This document shows, one piece after another, positions 18,194 to 27,215 of a DNA stretch of 64,000 nt. Source of the stretch: Sphingomonas chungangi (GTDB taxonomy: Bacteria; Pseudomonadota; Alphaproteobacteria; Sphingomonadales; Sphingomonadaceae). The position numbers were made by a program, and so were the translations under genes. Numbering within the stretch: the first letter of the stretch is position 1; every line of letters begins with the position of its first letter. The stretch spans positions 496,001 through 560,000 of the forward strand of contig NZ_JACEIB010000003.1 in the NCBI RefSeq assembly GCF_013778325.1, written 5' to 3'. The notes below the pieces were generated by a model. The model did no database searches. It saw nothing but the letters and a program-made list of their open reading frames with translations, and was not told the origin of the DNA.

Positions 18194-20508
18194 GCGACTG
18201 CGGCCTTGGCGCGGGTCTTCTCGATCAGCGCATACACCGCGGGCTGTGTCGGTTCCAGGACGCCGGATTCCGCCAACGCGGCAGCGTCTGCTTCGTCCAT
18301 CCCGATCCATTCGCGAACGATCTCGATGCTCTGTTCGCCGGCGAGCGGGGCGGGGCGCTGGGCGGGCTCGGTATGGCGCGTCGAGCGATACTGGTGGCGT
18401 TCCGATACGACTTCCTCATCGAGGAACGGGTGGCTCTCGCAGCGAAACAAGCCACGCTCCGTGAAATAGCCGAAGTCGAGCAGATCGCCCACGCGCAGCA
18501 TCGGTGCGGAGGGCACGCCGGCTGCCTGCAATGTTTCGGCGATTTCCGCAGGTGCGCGTGGGGCGCACCACGCGGCGACGCCTTCATCGATCCGCATGCG
18601 GTGCGCGCGCCGCCCTTCGGCGGTGGCGAACTCGGGATCGGTCAGCCATTCGTCATGGCCGATCGCACCGCAGAGCGCCTTCCAGTCGGCCTGGCCGCGC
18701 ACCGTGATCACCGCGAAATCGTCCTCGCCAGCGGCGGCGAAGACGCCCCATGGCACGTCGCGCGGCTTGGCAAGAGGCTCGCCGCGCGAAACGCGCGCGG
18801 CAGCCGCACCGGCATGCGCCAGCATCACCTCGGCCTGCGCGACGCTTGCCGTGCCGCCGACACCCGTGCGCAGGCGACGGATCAGCAGGGCAACCGCGCC
18901 GATCGCGCTTACCCGCCCGGCGACATGATCCGGATAGATGGTCACCGAATCGCTGAAGCTTTCGGGATCGTCGGGATAGCGCCACAGCTCGGTAAGTCCG
19001 GTCGACGCGCGGACCAGCGGGCCGTAGCCGAGCCGCTTGCTCCACGGGCCGTCCGCACCGAAGGCCGAGCTGTCGACCATGACGATCCCGGGATTGGTCC
19101 GGGCGATCACCTCATGGCCGATGCCGAGCGATTCCAGCGTGCCCGGCTTGAAGTTCGAAAGGATGACGTCCGCCGTTGCCGCGAGCTTGAGGAAGACCGC
19201 CCGTCCGCCCTCGGATCGCAGATCGATGCCCAGGCTGCGCTTGTTGCGGTGACCGGCGGCGAAGCTGACGGAAAGACTGTAGGGAAGATAGGATTGACGA
19301 TTGCCGTCCGGGAAGGCGCGGCTCTCCACCTTCACAACGTCGGCTCCGCCGTCCGCGAACAGGCGGCCGGCCTCCGCCCCTACGACGATCACGCCGAGAT
19401 CGAGCACGCGTAGGCCATCGAACGGGCGATCGATCGCCTCCGCACCGGCGCGCACGGTGGCATCTTCATCGGAAATGTCGCCCGGAACGCCCATGCGCTG
19501 GCCATTCACCACCAGCATGCCATTGGGCACGGTGACTGGCGCGCCATCCGGCCCCGGGACCTCGGTGAGCGCGCGCCGTGCCCGCGCATGATCGGAAGCC
19601 ATGAACTCGCCCAGCGAGAGCAGGCCGGCGATCGGCACACCATGGGCCTGGCCCTCGCGCTCGAGCATCTCCCTCGTCTTGCCGGCGAAATGCGCGGTGA
19701 TGGCGGGCAGCAGCCCGTGCGACTTGTAGCGGGTGACGATCTGGTCGAATTCGGGCGCGGCGAAGGCCTCCGGTTCGCCCATCCACCGGAACATGCCGCG
19801 CCATTGCCGGGGCGCGAGCAGGCAGATGCGGACATGCCCGTCGGCACAGGGCAGGATCGGATATTGTATGCCCTTGACCGGCCGGTCGCGGTTCAGCGCG
19901 CGCGCCGGGCGTCCCATGGTGGCGCTGCCGCTGATGCCGAAGCCGGGATCGAGCGCCTGCACCGCGCCGTCCAGTGCCGAGAAATCGAGATGTTCGCCCT
20001 CGCCGGTGCGCAGTGCGCGGTAGAGCGCGGCGACGAGAAGATAGGCACCCTGCGTGCCGGCGCACTGGAAAGCCAGTTCGCCAGGCGGCAGCAGGGGCGC
20101 GTGGCCGCGGATGCCCGATCGCGCGAGCTCGCTCGAAAGCGCGTGGAACACGGGATCGGTCGCCTGCCAGCCGCTATAGGGGTTGCCCGCGCCGAACGGG
20201 CTGACGCTCATCCAGACCAGCGCCGGGTTGCCGTCGAGAAATGGCGCCGGATCGCGCCCATTATCGTCCACCACGATATGCGCGTCGGCGATCAGCCCAT
20301 CCAGCGTCGCCCTGTCGCAAGGAGTGGCGTGGCGAATCTTGCCGGTATTGGCGACGATATCGTCGATCGGATCGAGCGAAGTTTCATCTACCAGCCGATC
20401 GACCCGTGCGCCGAGCTCCGCCAGGGTGCGGGTGATCGGCGCCAGCGGCCCGGAGACGCAATCGACGACGCGGATGCCGGCGAGCGGACGATCGATCCGG
20501 GTGGGCAT
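18190..20508 (-). CDS. tandem class III CoA-transferase (CaiB/BaiF-like)
   Basis: A 772-residue protein made of two CaiB/BaiF-type halves, roughly residues 1-375 and 385-772. The second half has DLGVIVVGAEAGRLFADGGADVVKVE and DHVAG with Asp527 at the position of the catalytic Asp of formyl-CoA transferase. The first half has the fold landmarks (LAELGARV, TGEGEHLDFS), but reads FQCAGTQG where that Asp should be. A single active half within a fused dimer is therefore likely. It would move CoA between acids, complementing the ligases. I chose ATG 20508; a TTG six codons earlier is also open. Confidence 0.87.
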   Translation of the reverse strand: MPTRIDRPLAGIRVVDCVSGPLAPITRTLAELGARVDRLVDETSLDPIDDIVANTGKIRHATPCDRATLDGLIADAHIVVDDNGRDPAPFLDGNPALVWMSVSPFGAGNPYSGWQATDPVFHALSSELARSGIRGHAPLLPPGELAFQCAGTQGAYLLVAALYRALRTGEGEHLDFSALDGAVQALDPGFGISGSATMGRPARALNRDRPVKGIQYPILPCADGHVRICLLAPRQWRGMFRWMGEPEAFAAPEFDQIVTRYKSHGLLPAITAHFAGKTREMLEREGQAHGVPIAGLLSLGEFMASDHARARRALTEVPGPDGAPVTVPNGMLVVNGQRMGVPGDISDEDATVRAGAEAIDRPFDGLRVLDLGVIVVGAEAGRLFADGGADVVKVESRAFPDGNRQSYLPYSLSVSFAAGHRNKRSLGIDLRSEGGRAVFLKLAATADVILSNFKPGTLESLGIGHEVIARTNPGIVMVDSSAFGADGPWSKRLGYGPLVRASTGLTELWRYPDDPESFSDSVTIYPDHVAGRVSAIGAVALLIRRLRTGVGGTASVAQAEVMLAHAGAAAARVSRGEPLAKPRDVPWGVFAAAGEDDFAVITVRGQADWKALCGAIGHDEWLTDPEFATAEGRRAHRMRIDEGVAAWCAPRAPAEIAETLQAAGVPSAPMLRVGDLLDFGYFTERGLFRCESHPFLDEEVVSERHQYRSTRHTEPAQRPAPLAGEQSIEIVREWIGMDEADAAALAESGVLEPTQPAVYALIEKTRAKAAVA

Positions 20509-20529
20509 GGCCGTTGCGTCTTCCAACCG

Positions 20530-20949
20530 TCAGGCCGTCGGCCCGCGTTCGAAACGCGGCAACGCTTCGGGGATGTCGGCCCAAGGCAACGCCGAGCAGG
20601 TATAGAGGTGGAGGCCGGGCGCGAAGCGCGCGGGATCGTCAAGTGTTCCCGCCTTGATCGCCACCAGCGCGGGCTGCGCGGAGGGCGTCGAGCGGATCGG
20701 CGAGCCGCAGCTGCCGCAGAATTCGCGCTTCACCGGCTGACCGCTGTCGGTCTCGGGATCGTCGTAGGCGGAAAGCTCGCCCTCGATGCGGACGTGCCTG
20801 GCCTTCATCACGAGGTTGACCGAGAAGGCGCTGCCCGATTGGCGACGGCAACGCGTGCAATGGCAGACGGCCACCGCGAGCGGCGGCGACTCGAGCGTGT
20901 AGCGCACTTTGCCGCAGTTGCAGCCGCCTTCGATCGCTTCCTCGCCCAC
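20530..20949 (-). CDS. GFA/CENP-V family zinc protein
   Basis: A 139-residue protein of the GFA (glutathione-dependent formaldehyde-activating) family. It has zinc ligands in GGCNCGKV (Cys10, Cys12), CHCTRCRRQSGS and EFCGSCGS. Many GFA proteins in catabolic clusters have no proven role; glutathione or formaldehyde chemistry is only a family association. The likely start is GTG at 20949 with AAGGA upstream. It leads the operon 20949-15011. Class A site A4 lies only 10 bp before the start codon and should overlap the promoter or leader. Confidence 0.85.
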   Translation of the reverse strand: MGEEAIEGGCNCGKVRYTLESPPLAVAVCHCTRCRRQSGSAFSVNLVMKARHVRIEGELSAYDDPETDSGQPVKREFCGSCGSPIRSTPSAQPALVAIKAGTLDDPARFAPGLHLYTCSALPWADIPEALPRFERGPTA

Positions 20950-20959
20950 GCTTATGTCC

Positions 20960-20975
20960 TTAATCGATTGATGAA
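20960..20975. promoter_or_regulatory. class A palindrome A4
   Basis: TTAATC-GATT-GATGAA, with a perfect left arm, 10 bp upstream of the GTG start of the GFA gene at 20949 (minus strand). Confidence 0.55.
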
Positions 20976-21069
20976 CCGATATCCGCTTATGCGGGGACGA
21001 TCGCGCTTTGTAAACGGGATTGGAAGGGAAAAGCGCCGGCTCCGCATCGCGCGAGGCCGGCGTCGGATG

Positions 21070-22545
21070 TCACTTGGCGGGTTCGAGTGCCTCGGTGCGC
21101 GCCACCGCTTCCTGCGTGCCGCGCGGCGGGTGGCCGAGCATCGCCTTCACCTCCAGGAAGCCCTCGAAGGCATGATCGCCCCATTCGCGGCCGTTGCCGG
21201 ACTGCTTGTAGCCGCCGAACGGCGCCATCGGATCGGGATGCGCCTGATTGATGATGATCTGGCCGGCGCGCATCCGCGAGGCGACCTCGGCGATCACCTC
21301 GGGATCGGTGCCCTGGATGTAGCCGGCGAGGCCGTAGGGCGTGTCGTTGGCGATCTCCAGCGCGTCCTCGATATCCGCATAGCCGAGGATCGAGAGCACC
21401 GGCCCGAAAATCTCCTCGCGCGCGATTGTCATGTCGTTCTTCACGTCGGCGAAGACGGTGGGGCGGACGAAATAGCCCTTGTCGATCCCGTCCGGCCGAC
21501 CCGGCCCTCCGGCGACGAGCGTCGCGCCCTCCGCCATGCCTTTCTCGATCAGGCCCTGGATCTTGTCGAACTGGACCTTCGAGACCACCGGTCCAACCTC
21601 GACGCCCGCCTTGGGATCGCCGACCATGATGCCTTCGGCGGCGGCACGGGCGGCGACGATCGCCTCGGCCATCTTGGAGGCCGGCACGAGCATCCGCGTC
21701 GGCGCGTTGCAGGACTGGCCGCTGTTGTGCGCGACCGACTTCACGCCCGCGGTGACGGCGGCGGCGATGTCGGCGTCCGCCAGGATGATGTTGGCGGATT
21801 TGCCACCCAGTTCCTGATGCACGCGCTTTATCGTCGGGGCGGCGTTGCGCGCCACCTCGATTCCCGCGCGGGTCGATCCGGTGAAGGATACCATGTCGAT
21901 GTCGGGATGGCTGCTGAGCGCTGCGCCCACCGTCGGACCATCGCCATGCACCATGTTGAACACGCCGGCCGGAACGCCGGCAGCGTGCATGATCTCCGTC
22001 CAGATCTGCGCGGAGAAGGGCGAATATTCGGACGCCTTCAGCACCATCGTGCAGCCGCAGGCGAGCGCCGGCGAAACCTTGGCCGCGATCTGGTTGATCG
22101 GCCAGTTCCACGGCGTGATCAGCGCGCAGACGCCGATCGGCTCGTGCATCAGCCAGGTCGTCCCGCGCTGCTGCTCGAACTTGTAGTCCTTGAGCACGGT
22201 CATCGCCGTCTTGAGGTGGATCTGGCCGATCAGCGCATGGAGGTTCTCGGCGATCTCGGCGGGGGCGCCCATCTCGTCGGTGATCGCCTCGGCGAGATCC
22301 TTGCGGCGCGGACGGTAGGCGGCGATGATCGATTCGAACATCTCGATCCGCTCCTGACGCGAGGTACGGCTGAAGCTGCGGAAAGCCTTCTTGGCCGCCG
22401 CCACGGCGCGATCGACATCCGTCTGGTCGCCGAGCGCGATCACACCGGCCGGCTGTTCCGTGGCGGGGTTGATCACCTCCCAGCGCTTCGGGGCTGCGGG
22501 CTCTACCCACGCACCGTCGATATAGAATTGCAGCGATTCCCGCAT
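21070..22545 (-). CDS. aldehyde dehydrogenase family protein
   Basis: A 491-residue NAD(P)-dependent aldehyde dehydrogenase. Landmarks are TPWNWPI, SFTGSTRAG, ELGGKSA with the general-base Glu, and SGQSC with catalytic Cys279. It oxidises an aldehyde to an acid. I place the start at ATG 22545 because the GGAGAG just upstream is well spaced; another ATG four codons earlier (22557) has no such site. It is a single gene, divergent from TetR-1, with class B palindrome B3 in the shared gap. Confidence 0.92.
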   Translation of the reverse strand: MRESLQFYIDGAWVEPAAPKRWEVINPATEQPAGVIALGDQTDVDRAVAAAKKAFRSFSRTSRQERIEMFESIIAAYRPRRKDLAEAITDEMGAPAEIAENLHALIGQIHLKTAMTVLKDYKFEQQRGTTWLMHEPIGVCALITPWNWPINQIAAKVSPALACGCTMVLKASEYSPFSAQIWTEIMHAAGVPAGVFNMVHGDGPTVGAALSSHPDIDMVSFTGSTRAGIEVARNAAPTIKRVHQELGGKSANIILADADIAAAVTAGVKSVAHNSGQSCNAPTRMLVPASKMAEAIVAARAAAEGIMVGDPKAGVEVGPVVSKVQFDKIQGLIEKGMAEGATLVAGGPGRPDGIDKGYFVRPTVFADVKNDMTIAREEIFGPVLSILGYADIEDALEIANDTPYGLAGYIQGTDPEVIAEVASRMRAGQIIINQAHPDPMAPFGGYKQSGNGREWGDHAFEGFLEVKAMLGHPPRGTQEAVARTEALEPAK

Positions 22546-22569
22546 GAGGCTCTCCATCGGTCAGTTAAA

Positions 22570-22584
22570 CCTACGATAGTTAGG
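22570..22584. promoter_or_regulatory. class B palindrome B3
   Basis: CCTA-CGATAGT-TAGG lies between the divergent ALDH (22545) and TetR-1 (22669) genes. Adjacent to a TetR gene, it is the best candidate for an autoregulatory operator. Confidence 0.65.
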
Positions 22585-22668
22585 CGAAGGCGCAGCGGCA
22601 AGGTGGATGGGCACACCCAAGTCCAAGAATTTGCTTTGTCGAGGCGCGGCCTCGGGTTAGCTCATGCC

Positions 22669-23283
22669 ATGCCGAGACCGACCAAGCCGATCATCTCCCG
22701 CCAGAACGCCTCTGCCGCCGCGCTCGACACGATCGAGCAGGATGGCCTCGCGAACTTCGGCCTCGGCCGCGTCGCCCAGCGCCTCGGCGTCCGCGCACCT
22801 TCCCTTTACCATCATTTCGAGAGCAAGGACGAACTGCTTTCGGAAGTCTCGCGCCTGCTGCTGATCGAGGGCACGCTTCCCAAGATCAAGGAGGGTCTGG
22901 ACTGGCGCGAGGAGATCGTGCGGATCAGCACGGCGAGCTGGCGCTCCGTCCTGCGCCACCCGCATGCCGCGCCGCTGCTGCTGCAATTCTTCCCGCGCAC
23001 GCTGCTGATGGGCGCCTACGAGCATTGGATGCATGTGCTGGATGTGTGCGGCGTGCCAGCGCGCTGGCACATCACGATCCTCGAAGGATCGGAGAAGTTC
23101 ACTTACGGATCGGCTCTGTTCGCAGCCTCGGCCCGAGCACGCGGCGTACCGCCCTACGGCGAGATCAATGCCGAGCGGTACCCCTATATATTCGCTGCAG
23201 TGGAGGCGCATCCCTTCGACGAAGAAGAGACCTTCGTGCAGGCTCTGCGCGCCTTTCTGAACGGGATGCCGATCGAGTCCTAA
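22669..23283 (+). CDS. TetR family transcriptional regulator (TetR-1)
   Basis: A 204-residue TetR-type repressor. The N-terminal helix-turn-helix spans about residues 28-55 (FGLGRVAQRLGVRAPSLYHHF), the usual TetR signature ending in SLYHHF. The C-terminal part is a helical ligand/dimer domain without recognisable pocket residues. ATG 22669 is used; an ATG five bases earlier is in another frame. It is divergent from the ALDH gene and followed by the CoA ligase/GST genes. B3 in its promoter gap makes it the likely reader of class B sites (inference). Confidence 0.9.
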   Translation: MPRPTKPIISRQNASAAALDTIEQDGLANFGLGRVAQRLGVRAPSLYHHFESKDELLSEVSRLLLIEGTLPKIKEGLDWREEIVRISTASWRSVLRHPHAAPLLLQFFPRTLLMGAYEHWMHVLDVCGVPARWHITILEGSEKFTYGSALFAASARARGVPPYGEINAERYPYIFAAVEAHPFDEEETFVQALRAFLNGMPIES

Positions 23284-23317
23284 TCGCGCACTTGAATCCA
23301 TCGCGGTTGCCGGAATA

Positions 23318-23332
23318 TCTATCGCAGTAAGG
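23318..23332. promoter_or_regulatory. class B palindrome B4, degenerate
   Basis: TCTA-TCGCAGT-AAGG matches the class B geometry with one mismatch in the right arm. It lies 27 bp before the CoA ligase start at 23360. Confidence 0.4.
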
Positions 23333-23359
23333 TTTTGAGCTAGCTGCGAGGAGAGAGCG

Positions 23360-24859
23360 ATGACAGGCATTGTCGGCGAGGTAATCCGCTGGTGGGCGGC
23401 CGAGCAGCCCGAGGCGCGAGCGATCGTCTTCGCGGGCGAACCCGTGAGTTTTGCCGAGGTGCATTGCTGGACCGATCGCGTCGCCGCCGATCTTCGCCGG
23501 CGCGGCATCGAGCCCGGCGACCGCGTCGGCATCTTCGCTTCCAACGCGCTCGAATGGTGCATCGCCGCCTTCGGCATCATCAAGGCTGGCGCCATTCTGG
23601 TGCCGCTCAACTATCGCTATCAGGCGGCCGAGGTGGCTTCGGTCGCGCAGGATTGCCAGCCGAAGATCGTCTTCACCGACGAGGCGCGGGGCGGGCGGCT
23701 AACCGACGTGGACGCGACGGTGCTGCCGCTCTCGGACATCGCGAAGCTGCGGCACGGCGAGGACGTCGCGATCGACTATGTCCACGATCCCGACGCCACG
23801 ATCGTCATCGCCTACACCAGCGGATCGACCGCCAAGCCCAAGGGCGTGATGTTCACGCACCGCACGACCATCGCCTACGCGCATGAATCGATGCTCAACT
23901 GGCCGGTCTACCGGGTCGGCGCGAAGTCGCTGAACATCCCGCCGCTCTATACCGGCGGCGGCACAGTCCAGCTGCTCCATTTCATGAATCTCGGCATGAC
24001 CGCCTTCATCGAACCCGAATTCAACGTCGAGCGCACGCTCGACCTGCTGATCGAGGAGAAGATGGAAATCCTCTGCGGCGTGCCGACCTTCCTCGAATGG
24101 ATCGCGCAGTCGCCGCGCTTTGCGGATGCCGAACTGTCACACATTCAGCTTTCGGCGGTGGGCGGCGCGCGCGTGCCGATCGAGCTGCAAAAGGCATGGC
24201 TGGAGAAGGGCGTCGTCGTCCGTCAACTCTACGGCCTCACCGAAGGTGGCGGCAACACCAGCATCATGTCGAAGGAGGGCGCGCTCGATCATCCCGAGCA
24301 ATGCGGGCGCGGCGGGATCTTCACGCAACATCGCGTCGTCGATCCGGACGGCAAGGATTGTCCGCCGGGCGAGCCGGGCGAAATCTGGGTGCGCGGGCCG
24401 GCGGTGATGAAGGGGTATTGGAATGCGCCCGAGGCGACCGCCGCCGCCTTCACGAACGGCTGGCTGCGCACCGGAGACGTCGCCGTTGCCGACGAGCAGG
24501 GCAACATGCAGATCATCGACCGGCTCAAGGACATGATCATCTCGGGCGGGCTCAACATCTGGCCGCTCGATATCGAGGCGGTGATCGGCGCCATGCCGGG
24601 TGTCGACGAGGTGGCGGTGATCGGCACCCGGGACGAGCGCTTCGGCGAGACGGTGATGGCGGTGATCCGCAGCACCTCGGGCCTGCAGATCCCGCAGGTG
24701 ATCGAACACTGCAACGCCCACCTCGCCGACTACAAGGTGCCCCGGTACGTGGTGGTGCAGGAGGAGCCGTTGCCGCGCCTCGCCACGGGCAAGCTTTCCA
24801 AGCGCGAATTGAAGGCGCGCTATGCCGACGCGGAGACGATGCTGGTGAAGGTGCGCTGA
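23360..24859 (+). CDS. acyl-CoA synthetase (AMP-dependent), paralogue of 15011-16510
   Basis: A 499-residue adenylate-forming ligase with TSGSTAKPKGV, YGLTEGGG, GDVAV ... DRLKDMIISGGLNI and LPRLATGKLSK (catalytic Lys region). It has the same length as the ligase at 15011-16510 and aligns with it throughout by eye, so the two are probably duplicates specialised for different acids or different stages. ATG 23360 follows GCGAGGAGAGAGCG. The GST gene follows after 24 nt. It activates a carboxylic acid to acyl-CoA. Confidence 0.92.
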   Translation: MTGIVGEVIRWWAAEQPEARAIVFAGEPVSFAEVHCWTDRVAADLRRRGIEPGDRVGIFASNALEWCIAAFGIIKAGAILVPLNYRYQAAEVASVAQDCQPKIVFTDEARGGRLTDVDATVLPLSDIAKLRHGEDVAIDYVHDPDATIVIAYTSGSTAKPKGVMFTHRTTIAYAHESMLNWPVYRVGAKSLNIPPLYTGGGTVQLLHFMNLGMTAFIEPEFNVERTLDLLIEEKMEILCGVPTFLEWIAQSPRFADAELSHIQLSAVGGARVPIELQKAWLEKGVVVRQLYGLTEGGGNTSIMSKEGALDHPEQCGRGGIFTQHRVVDPDGKDCPPGEPGEIWVRGPAVMKGYWNAPEATAAAFTNGWLRTGDVAVADEQGNMQIIDRLKDMIISGGLNIWPLDIEAVIGAMPGVDEVAVIGTRDERFGETVMAVIRSTSGLQIPQVIEHCNAHLADYKVPRYVVVQEEPLPRLATGKLSKRELKARYADAETMLVKVR

Positions 24860-24883
24860 CACTCCGGAAGGGGAAAGATTGCG

Positions 24884-25507
24884 ATGATCGAGATCCATCA
24901 CCTGAATATGTCGCAGTCCGAGCGGATCATCTGGCTGATGGAGGAACTGGGCCTCCCCTACGCGCTCAAGGCCTACGCCCGCGATTCCGTGACGATGCTG
25001 GCGCCGCCCGAGTTGGCGGAGGTCCACCCCCTCGGCTTCGCGCCGGTGATCCGCGACGGCGATCTCGTGCTCGCCGAATCCGGGGCGATCGCCGAATATG
25101 TCTTGGAGACCTATGGCGAGGGGCGGCTGCGCCACGCGCCGGGCACGCCCGGATATGCGGACTATCTCTTCTGGTTCCATTACGCCAACGGCACGCTGAT
25201 GCCGGCCACCATGCTGGGCTTCATGGAGCTGCAGCTGCGCGACACCGGGCATCCTTTGCTCACCCATTTCCGGGCGCGCATGGATCGCAGCATCAATCTG
25301 CTCGACAGCAGGCTCGGCGTGTCGCCCTACGTCGCGGGCGCCGACCTGACGGCCGCCGACATCATGCTCCACTTCCCGCTCGGCACGATGCGCGGGATGT
25401 TCCCGATCGACCTCTCGACGCGCCCGCACATCACCGCCTGGCTCGATCGTATCGCCGAACGCCCAGCCTACAGACGGGCGATGAAGGCGGCCGGGAACGC
25501 AGTCTGA
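24884..25507 (+). CDS. glutathione S-transferase family protein
   Basis: A 207-residue cytosolic GST. The N-terminal thioredoxin-like domain has MIEIHHLNMSQSERIIWLMEELG and the glutathione-binding ESGAI. The C-terminal helical domain includes VAGADLTAADIMLHFPL. A Ser in the active-site loop (SQSER) is the likely thiol-activating residue. In a catabolic cluster it may conjugate or isomerise an intermediate, or only protect against electrophiles. It lies 24 nt after the CoA ligase and shares its operon; GGAAGGGGAAAG precedes the ATG. Confidence 0.88.
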   Translation: MIEIHHLNMSQSERIIWLMEELGLPYALKAYARDSVTMLAPPELAEVHPLGFAPVIRDGDLVLAESGAIAEYVLETYGEGRLRHAPGTPGYADYLFWFHYANGTLMPATMLGFMELQLRDTGHPLLTHFRARMDRSINLLDSRLGVSPYVAGADLTAADIMLHFPLGTMRGMFPIDLSTRPHITAWLDRIAERPAYRRAMKAAGNAV

Positions 25508-25554
25508 CCTCCAGACCCTTGGCTTGACTCGTACGTGCGGGAAGCGCAATTTAA

Positions 25555-25569
25555 TCTAACAATAATAGA
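25555..25569. promoter_or_regulatory. class B palindrome B5
   Basis: TCTA-ACAATAA-TAGA, flanked by A and T to give 5-bp arms, 14 bp upstream of the Rieske-1 start at 25584. A bound protein here would block translation start or promoter clearance. Confidence 0.6.
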
Positions 25570-25583
25570 TAACAGGTGCTGCC

Positions 25584-26783
25584 ATGAACGTGATGAGCAA
25601 GGCGATCGAGCCGGGCCGCCCGGGCGAGGGGCCGCCTAGCGCCGGGCAGATCGAGGCGGTGCGCAAGCTGCCCGACAATGCCAAGCCCAACTTCCCGGCC
25701 GTGACCCGCAGATTGAGCTCCGAAATCTATTTCGGCGAGGAACGCTACCGGCTGGAGCAGGAGCGCGCCTTCCGCCGTCTGCCGCTGGCGATCGCGCCCT
25801 CGGCGATGCTGGCGCCCGGCACCTACGTCTGCCGCAACGGCTATGGCGTGCCGATCATCGTGACGCGCGACAAGCAGGGCGAGGCGCACGCGTTCCTCAA
25901 CGCCTGCCGTCACCGCGGATCGCGGCTGGTGCAGGACGAGGATGCGAAGAAGGCCGGCCTGTTCGTCTGCCCCTATCATGCCTGGAGCTACGATCTCGCC
26001 GGCAAGCTGCGCGGCGTTCCCCGCGAGGAGGTGTTCGAGCCGCTGGACAAGCAGGCGCTCGGCCTCGTCGAGCTGAAGAGCGAGGAGCGCGGCGGCATCA
26101 TCTGGGTGAAGATCGACAAGGATGCCGATGATGATTTCTCGCATGTCTCGGACGAACTGATCTCCGATCTCGATGCGCTGGGCGTCGCCGACATGTATTT
26201 GTTCGCGCATCGCCGGCACGACGTAGCGGGCAATTGGAAGCTGATCCTCGATACCTTCCTCGAAGGCTATCACGTCATCCGTCTGCACGCGAACACGCTG
26301 GGCAACCGGTTCGAGGATACGGTGACGCAGGTCGACCGGCTCGGCTCGCATCTGCGCCAGACCTCGGGCCGGCCGAAATTCACCCGTGTTCTGGCCGAGG
26401 AGCGAGCGCATTCGATCGACCTGATCCGTCGCGCCGTCACTTTCGTATACACGCTGGTGCCCAATTGCGCGCTGATCGTCAGCCAGGATTATGTCAATTT
26501 GCTGGTCTTCTCGCCCCAGGGGCCGGCGCGGACTCTGGTCGACAATTTCATGCTGACCAACCGCGATCCTGCCGATGACGAGAAATTGCGCGACAAGTGG
26601 CAACGCTCGCTCGATCTCACCGACGGACAGGCGTTCCCGGAGGATTTCTTCGCCTCGGCCGAATGCCAGGTCGGCCTCTCATCAGGTGCGGCGCCGGACG
26701 TGTATCTTGGTGGGCTAGAGACGGCGATGATCGTCTATCACGACCTCCTCGACGAGATCCTCGGCCAGGGAGCGGCGGCATGA
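25584..26783 (+). CDS. Rieske non-heme iron oxygenase, alpha subunit (Rieske-1)
   Basis: A 399-residue ring-hydroxylating oxygenase alpha subunit. The Rieske cluster ligands are Cys108-x-His110 and Cys129-x2-His132. The mononuclear iron site has His230 and His235 in LEGYHVIRLH, with a later Asp expected. Two paralogues lie at 56542 and 62199. No beta subunit is adjacent, so this is probably an alpha-only oxygenase, and no reductase is in the window. It would hydroxylate or demethylate the substrate using electrons from a ferredoxin. The lipocalin-like gene overlaps its stop. Confidence 0.93.
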   Translation: MNVMSKAIEPGRPGEGPPSAGQIEAVRKLPDNAKPNFPAVTRRLSSEIYFGEERYRLEQERAFRRLPLAIAPSAMLAPGTYVCRNGYGVPIIVTRDKQGEAHAFLNACRHRGSRLVQDEDAKKAGLFVCPYHAWSYDLAGKLRGVPREEVFEPLDKQALGLVELKSEERGGIIWVKIDKDADDDFSHVSDELISDLDALGVADMYLFAHRRHDVAGNWKLILDTFLEGYHVIRLHANTLGNRFEDTVTQVDRLGSHLRQTSGRPKFTRVLAEERAHSIDLIRRAVTFVYTLVPNCALIVSQDYVNLLVFSPQGPARTLVDNFMLTNRDPADDEKLRDKWQRSLDLTDGQAFPEDFFASAECQVGLSSGAAPDVYLGGLETAMIVYHDLLDEILGQGAAA

Positions 26784-27208
26784 ATGTGGACACGGCGGCG
26801 ATCGCGGTCAGCCGGGAACGGCTGCTCGGCGGCTGGGAACTCGAGATCCTGCGCCGCTTCCGCGATGGCGCCTTCCACCGCGAGCCGATGGGCTCGGGCG
26901 CTAAAGGGCGGCTGATCTACGACGCCTCAGGCGTGATGTCCGCCTTCCTGATGAGCCTCGGCTGGCAGCGCGGCGAGGCGGCGGCGCACTGGTCCACCTT
27001 CTTGTCCTATTCCGGGCCATGGACGCTGGAGGGCGATACCGTCACCCACCATCTCGACATGTGCGCGATCCCCCAGCTGATCGGCACCCCGCTGGTCCGC
27101 TACGTCAGCTTCGAGACGCCGGACCGGATGTTGCTGCGTACCGCCGCCCACACGACCGGCGATGGCCACCGTTCGCACGACGAGCTGATCTGGAACCGCC
27201 TGGGCTGA
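26780..27208 (+). CDS. lipocalin-like domain protein
   Basis: A 142-residue protein resembling the bacterial Lipocalin_5 domain: LLGGWELEILRRF at the first strand, KGRLIYDASGVMSAFLM, then FLSYSGPWTLEGDTVTHHLD and a C-terminal strand pair. Such proteins bind small hydrophobic ligands; no enzymatic role is known. Its ATG overlaps the TGA of Rieske-1 (ATGA), so it is translationally coupled and may deliver substrate to, or receive product from, that oxygenase (inference). Confidence 0.8.
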   Translation: MNVDTAAIAVSRERLLGGWELEILRRFRDGAFHREPMGSGAKGRLIYDASGVMSAFLMSLGWQRGEAAAHWSTFLSYSGPWTLEGDTVTHHLDMCAIPQLIGTPLVRYVSFETPDRMLLRTAAHTTGDGHRSHDELIWNRLG

Positions 27209-27215
27209 CGCCGGC

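Noticed and set aside
19588-22660. Long open plus-strand frame running into TetR-1
   Set aside because: It lies opposite the CoA-transferase, GFA and ALDH genes and has the Arg/His/Asp-rich composition of an antisense shadow; only the TetR part from 22669 resembles a protein family.
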